Of a DNA stretch of 64,000 bases, positions 61,192 to 64,000 are shown piece by piece; the stretch's first letter is position 1, and every line of letters starts with the position of its first letter. The notes under the pieces were generated by a model. That model saw only the letters and a list, made by a program, of their open reading frames with translations, was not told the origin of the DNA and ran no database searches. Position numbers and translations under genes: made by a program. The stretch is from CAYUZU01 sp964448675 (GTDB taxonomy: Bacteria; Planctomycetota; Phycisphaerae; UBA1845; Fen-1342), in contig CAYUZU010000011.1 of the NCBI GenBank assembly GCA_964448675.1, positions 1-64,000 of the forward strand, written 5' to 3'.

Positions 61192-63708
61192 ATGATGACG
61201 GTACAAGAGGCGGTTGCGGGTCTGGTCGAGGCGGTCGCGGCACCGCTGAACCGGAACGACCTCGGCAGGCTCGCGCAAATGCACTCCTGGGGCCAGGTCC
61301 TGGCCGAGGCCGAGGCGCCGACGGATGTGCCGGCGGCCAACGAGTCGCTGGTCCAGCTGGCGCGCAGCATGGTGACCCTGCTGGAGCGACTGATCCTGGA
61401 CGAGGCGGCTGATCCAGATGGCGGCATCACGCTGGTGCCCGACCTCATCAAGCAGATCGAGCAGGCGGCCCAGGGGCAGGTGGTCGACTTCGCGCAGCTC
61501 GAAGCGCGTGTCGACGCCGTGCTCAAGGGTGGGTCGGCTGCAGGCGCGCCTGCGGCGGAAGACACGGCGGCCCCCACGCCGGCACCGGCGCCTGCGCCGG
61601 TGGCCGAAGCGCCCGCTGCCGAGCCCGTCCCCGCGCCGCCCGCTGCCGCGGCAACGGCGCCGGAAGCGCCGGCCCCGTCCGCCGCACCGGAACCTGCGCC
61701 GCCCGCCGCCGCGGACGAACCCGAGCCGTACGTGTCCGAGCCGCTGCTGATCGACCTCGACGAGCGCGAACATCTCGAGGGGTTTCTCGACGAATCGAAC
61801 GAACACATGGACGCGATCGAGGCGGGGCTGCTGGACGCCGAGTCCAACGCCTCCGACCCGGACAAGCTCAACGAGCTGTTCCGTCCGTTCCACACGATCA
61901 AGGGCATCGCCGGGTTTCTCAACCTGCGCGACATCAACTATCTCACGCATGAGATCGAGACGATTCTCGATCTGGGGCGCAAGGGCGAGTTGACCGTCAC
62001 GGCGAACATGATCGACCTGATCTTCTCGGCCGTCGACGTGCTGAAGACACAGCTCGCGCAGATCCGTCAGTACATGGCGAATCCTACGGACGGCCCTTGT
62101 CCGCAGCCTGACATTGCTGCCATCATTGACAAGCTGCGGCGGGCGCAGAAGGGGATTGAATCGACGCCGGACAACCAGCCCGCCATGCCCGACCAGCCGA
62201 AACTCGGCGAGGTGCTGGTCGACAACGGTGACGTGGCCCAATCGGACGTGGCGGCGGCACTGTCCGTGCAGGACGATGGTGGCGGCGCGCACAAGATCGG
62301 CGAGATCCTGGTGGAGAATGGTGCGACCGGCGACGTGCAGGTCAAACGCGCCCTGGCCCAGCAGCAGGAGACCACAAAGGGGACGCTCGACAGCTCGATC
62401 CGCGTGGACACGCGCAAGCTGGACACGCTGGTGGATGCCGTCGGCGAGCTCGTCATCGCCCAGGCCATGGTCGGCCTGAGCGAGAAGATCCAGGAAGATG
62501 ACAAGCTCTCGCGCAACGTGTCGCAGGTTTCCAAGATCGTGCGCGATGTTCAGGAAACCGCGATGAGCATGCGCATGGTGCCTATCGGGCAGACATTCCA
62601 GAAGATGCGCCGCCTGGTGCGCGACGTCGCCCGCAAGGCCGGCAAGAACGTCGACCTGATCATCACCGGTGAAGAGACCGAGCTGGACAAGAACGTCATC
62701 CAGCAGATCTCCGATCCGCTGGTGCACCTGGTGCGGAACGCAGTGGATCACGGCGTGGAAGCGCCGGACGCGCGGCGGCAGGCCGGCAAGCCCGAGACCG
62801 GCACCGTGCACCTCAATGCGTTCCACCAGGGCGACAGCATCGTCATCGAGATCCGGGACGACGGGAAGGGCCTCGACAAGGCCAAGCTCATCGAGAAGGG
62901 TATCGAACGCGGGCTGATCACGCCCGACGACCAGCTCAGCGAGCAGCAGGCCTTTGCCCTCATTCTCCAGGCCGGCTTCTCGACCGCGGAGAAGGTCACC
63001 GACATTTCCGGGCGCGGCGTCGGCATGGACGTCGTCAAGCGGAACGTAGAACAGCTGCGCGGCAAGATCGAAATCCACTCGGAGAAGGGCAAGGGCAGCA
63101 CGTTCAGCATCCGCCTGCCGCTCACGCTCGCGATCATCGACGGCATGCTGGTGCGCGTCGGCACCGAACGCCTGATCATCCCGACCATTCTGATCGAGCA
63201 GTCGCTCCAGCCCGAACGCAAGCAGATCACCTCCGTGCAGCGGCGTGGCCAGATGCTGCAGGTGCGCGGCGAGCTGTGTCCGCTGATCCAGCTGGGCGCG
63301 CTGTTCAACTACACCGCGCCGGTCGACCCCTGCGAGAACCTGGTGGTGATCGCCCAGTGCGAGGGCCAGAAGATCGCCCTGGTGGTCGAAGAGCTGATCG
63401 GCCAGCAGCAGGTCGTGATCAAGACCCTGGGCGAGCGGTTCAAGCAGATCCGCGGCGTGTCGGGGGCGGCGATCCTGGGCGACGGCCGCGTCGGCCTGAT
63501 CCTCGAGCCGAGTGGCCTGCTGGGGCTGCACAACACGACCGGGTCGGCGACGTATACGCCGCCCGCGCCCGACGTGGTCGCCGCGGAAGAGGCCGAGCTG
63601 TCTGACGAGCCCGCAGGCGCGTTGCCGGGGGCGGAGCTTTCTCTTGAAGACGACAACCAGTCTGACGCCGGCGCGTGTGCCGAGGAGCCGGCCACGACCC
63701 TGGCGTAG
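61192..63708 (+). CDS. cheA: Chemotaxis histidine kinase CheA with GspE-N-like insert
   Basis: 838 residues. The N-terminal about 110 residues are helical and unassigned, followed by a Pro/Ala-rich linker. The Hpt (P1) domain has H234 in FRPFHTIKGIAGF. Residues about 337-395 are two tandem GspE-N-like motifs (KLGEVLVDNGDVAQSDV and KIGEILVENGATGDVQV, each followed by an Ala-Leu/Gln helix). Then come dimerisation P3 (LDTLVDAVGELVIAQ), the HATPase P4 (HLVRNAVDHGVE, DDGKGLD, GRGVGMDVVK) and CheW-like P5. No CheY-binding P2 is recognised; the insert sits where it might be. cheW follows 12 bp later. Confidence 0.92.
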   Translation: MMTVQEAVAGLVEAVAAPLNRNDLGRLAQMHSWGQVLAEAEAPTDVPAANESLVQLARSMVTLLERLILDEAADPDGGITLVPDLIKQIEQAAQGQVVDFAQLEARVDAVLKGGSAAGAPAAEDTAAPTPAPAPAPVAEAPAAEPVPAPPAAAATAPEAPAPSAAPEPAPPAAADEPEPYVSEPLLIDLDEREHLEGFLDESNEHMDAIEAGLLDAESNASDPDKLNELFRPFHTIKGIAGFLNLRDINYLTHEIETILDLGRKGELTVTANMIDLIFSAVDVLKTQLAQIRQYMANPTDGPCPQPDIAAIIDKLRRAQKGIESTPDNQPAMPDQPKLGEVLVDNGDVAQSDVAAALSVQDDGGGAHKIGEILVENGATGDVQVKRALAQQQETTKGTLDSSIRVDTRKLDTLVDAVGELVIAQAMVGLSEKIQEDDKLSRNVSQVSKIVRDVQETAMSMRMVPIGQTFQKMRRLVRDVARKAGKNVDLIITGEETELDKNVIQQISDPLVHLVRNAVDHGVEAPDARRQAGKPETGTVHLNAFHQGDSIVIEIRDDGKGLDKAKLIEKGIERGLITPDDQLSEQQAFALILQAGFSTAEKVTDISGRGVGMDVVKRNVEQLRGKIEIHSEKGKGSTFSIRLPLTLAIIDGMLVRVGTERLIIPTILIEQSLQPERKQITSVQRRGQMLQVRGELCPLIQLGALFNYTAPVDPCENLVVIAQCEGQKIALVVEELIGQQQVVIKTLGERFKQIRGVSGAAILGDGRVGLILEPSGLLGLHNTTGSATYTPPAPDVVAAEEAELSDEPAGALPGAELSLEDDNQSDAGACAEEPATTLA

Positions 63709-63720
63709 GAGTGACGAGCG

Positions 63721-64000
63721 ATGACAACTGCAGTCGATAACCCGGAAGTGGCAGCGGCCCAGGCCCAGGTCCAGTCGCAGGCGGATACGCTGGGCGGCAA
63801 GTACCTCACGTTCAGCCTGGCGGCCGAGGAATACGGCGTCGAGATCCTGAAGGTCCGCGAGATCATCGGGATCATGGATATCACCGCCATGCCGCAGGTG
63901 CCCCCCGAGGTGAAGGGCGTGATCAACCTGCGCGGCAAGGTGATCCCCGTCATCGACCTGCGCCTGAAATTCGGCATGGAGCCCGCCGAGTACACCGACC
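63721..64000 (+). CDS. cheW: CheW coupling protein, cut by window end
   Basis: The first 93 codons are present. After a 24-residue Ala/Gln-rich N-terminus, the CheW fold begins (GGKYLTFSLAAEEYGVEILKV, REIIG, MPQVPPEVKGVINLRGKVIPVIDL). TAGGAG, overlapping the cheA stop, is 9-10 bases before the ATG. It links CheA to receptors. The end lies outside the window. Confidence 0.9.
   Translation, partial: MTTAVDNPEVAAAQAQVQSQADTLGGKYLTFSLAAEEYGVEILKVREIIGIMDITAMPQVPPEVKGVINLRGKVIPVIDLRLKFGMEPAEYTD

Noticed and set aside
60946..63531. 861-residue frame antisense to cheA
   Set aside because: Shadow of cheA with skewed composition; cheA has all the family motifs.

Overview
The window is GC-rich, densely packed bacterial DNA. 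It most likely comes from a planctomycete of the Phycisphaerae type. No rRNA or other marker gene is present, so this is an inference from gene content. It rests on many secreted proteins with LamG domains, thrombospondin type 3 (TSP3) repeats, 'DxDGNGIxDxCD' repeats and a C-terminal dockerin-like 'WRDIDFFVAAQND...NTTCP' tail, on several prepilin-like proteins, and on a type II secretion/type IV pilus (T2SS/T4P) hybrid that uses PilM/N/O-like parts.

Layout. 1-5.2 kb: the 3' end of a tRNA-Ala, an MFS transporter, a metallophosphoesterase-LamG protein and a beta-lactamase-family hydrolase whose stop codon overlaps that of its convergent neighbour. 5.47 kb: a 30-residue membrane microprotein with a good ribosome site. 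5.7-9.3 kb (minus): four pseudopilin genes (H, J, I and K-like; the last is fused to LamG). 9.8-12.9 kb (plus): secretin and a TPR lipoprotein. 13.0-25.2 kb (minus): major pseudopilin, then PilP/GspC-like, PilO, PilN, PilM, GspF and GspE. These continue upstream into STAS, degenerate GGDEF, HD-GYP, response regulator and histidine kinase genes, and most junctions are short stop/start overlaps. 25.5-26.4 kb: a SUMF1-fold lipoprotein lacking the formylglycine-generating cysteines.

26.4-27.8 kb is a 1.4-kb stretch without a convincing gene. It carries two promoter-like sites and a 12-base Shine-Dalgarno match, and leads into an unknown secreted protein. 29-36.6 kb holds two lipoproteins, a collagen-like lipoprotein with an S74 self-cleaving chaperone domain, and a 900-residue TSP3 protein. 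36.6-39.1 kb is an MBOAT/SGNH pair for O-acylation. 39.4-42.9 kb is two SPFH proteins and a zinc-ribbon protein. 43.1-47.4 kb is an RND efflux pair. 47.4-54.0 kb has FecR-like, SPOR-like, TPR, PilZ, thioredoxin-fold and prepilin-like genes. 54.2-57.3 kb is a bifunctional PutA, followed by tRNA-Gln(CTG). 57.8-64 kb has a PilZ/pseudo-receiver/Hpt-like protein, a lipoprotein MsrA, a small lipoprotein, CheA with a GspE-N-like insert, and the start of CheW.

How it fits together (inference): the pseudopilin, secretin, PilMNOP, GspE and GspF genes would build one envelope-spanning machine. Its genes sit in a transcription unit with sensors and cyclic-di-GMP-type proteins, and the repeat-rich secreted proteins nearby are plausible substrates. 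No prepilin peptidase gene is seen in the window.
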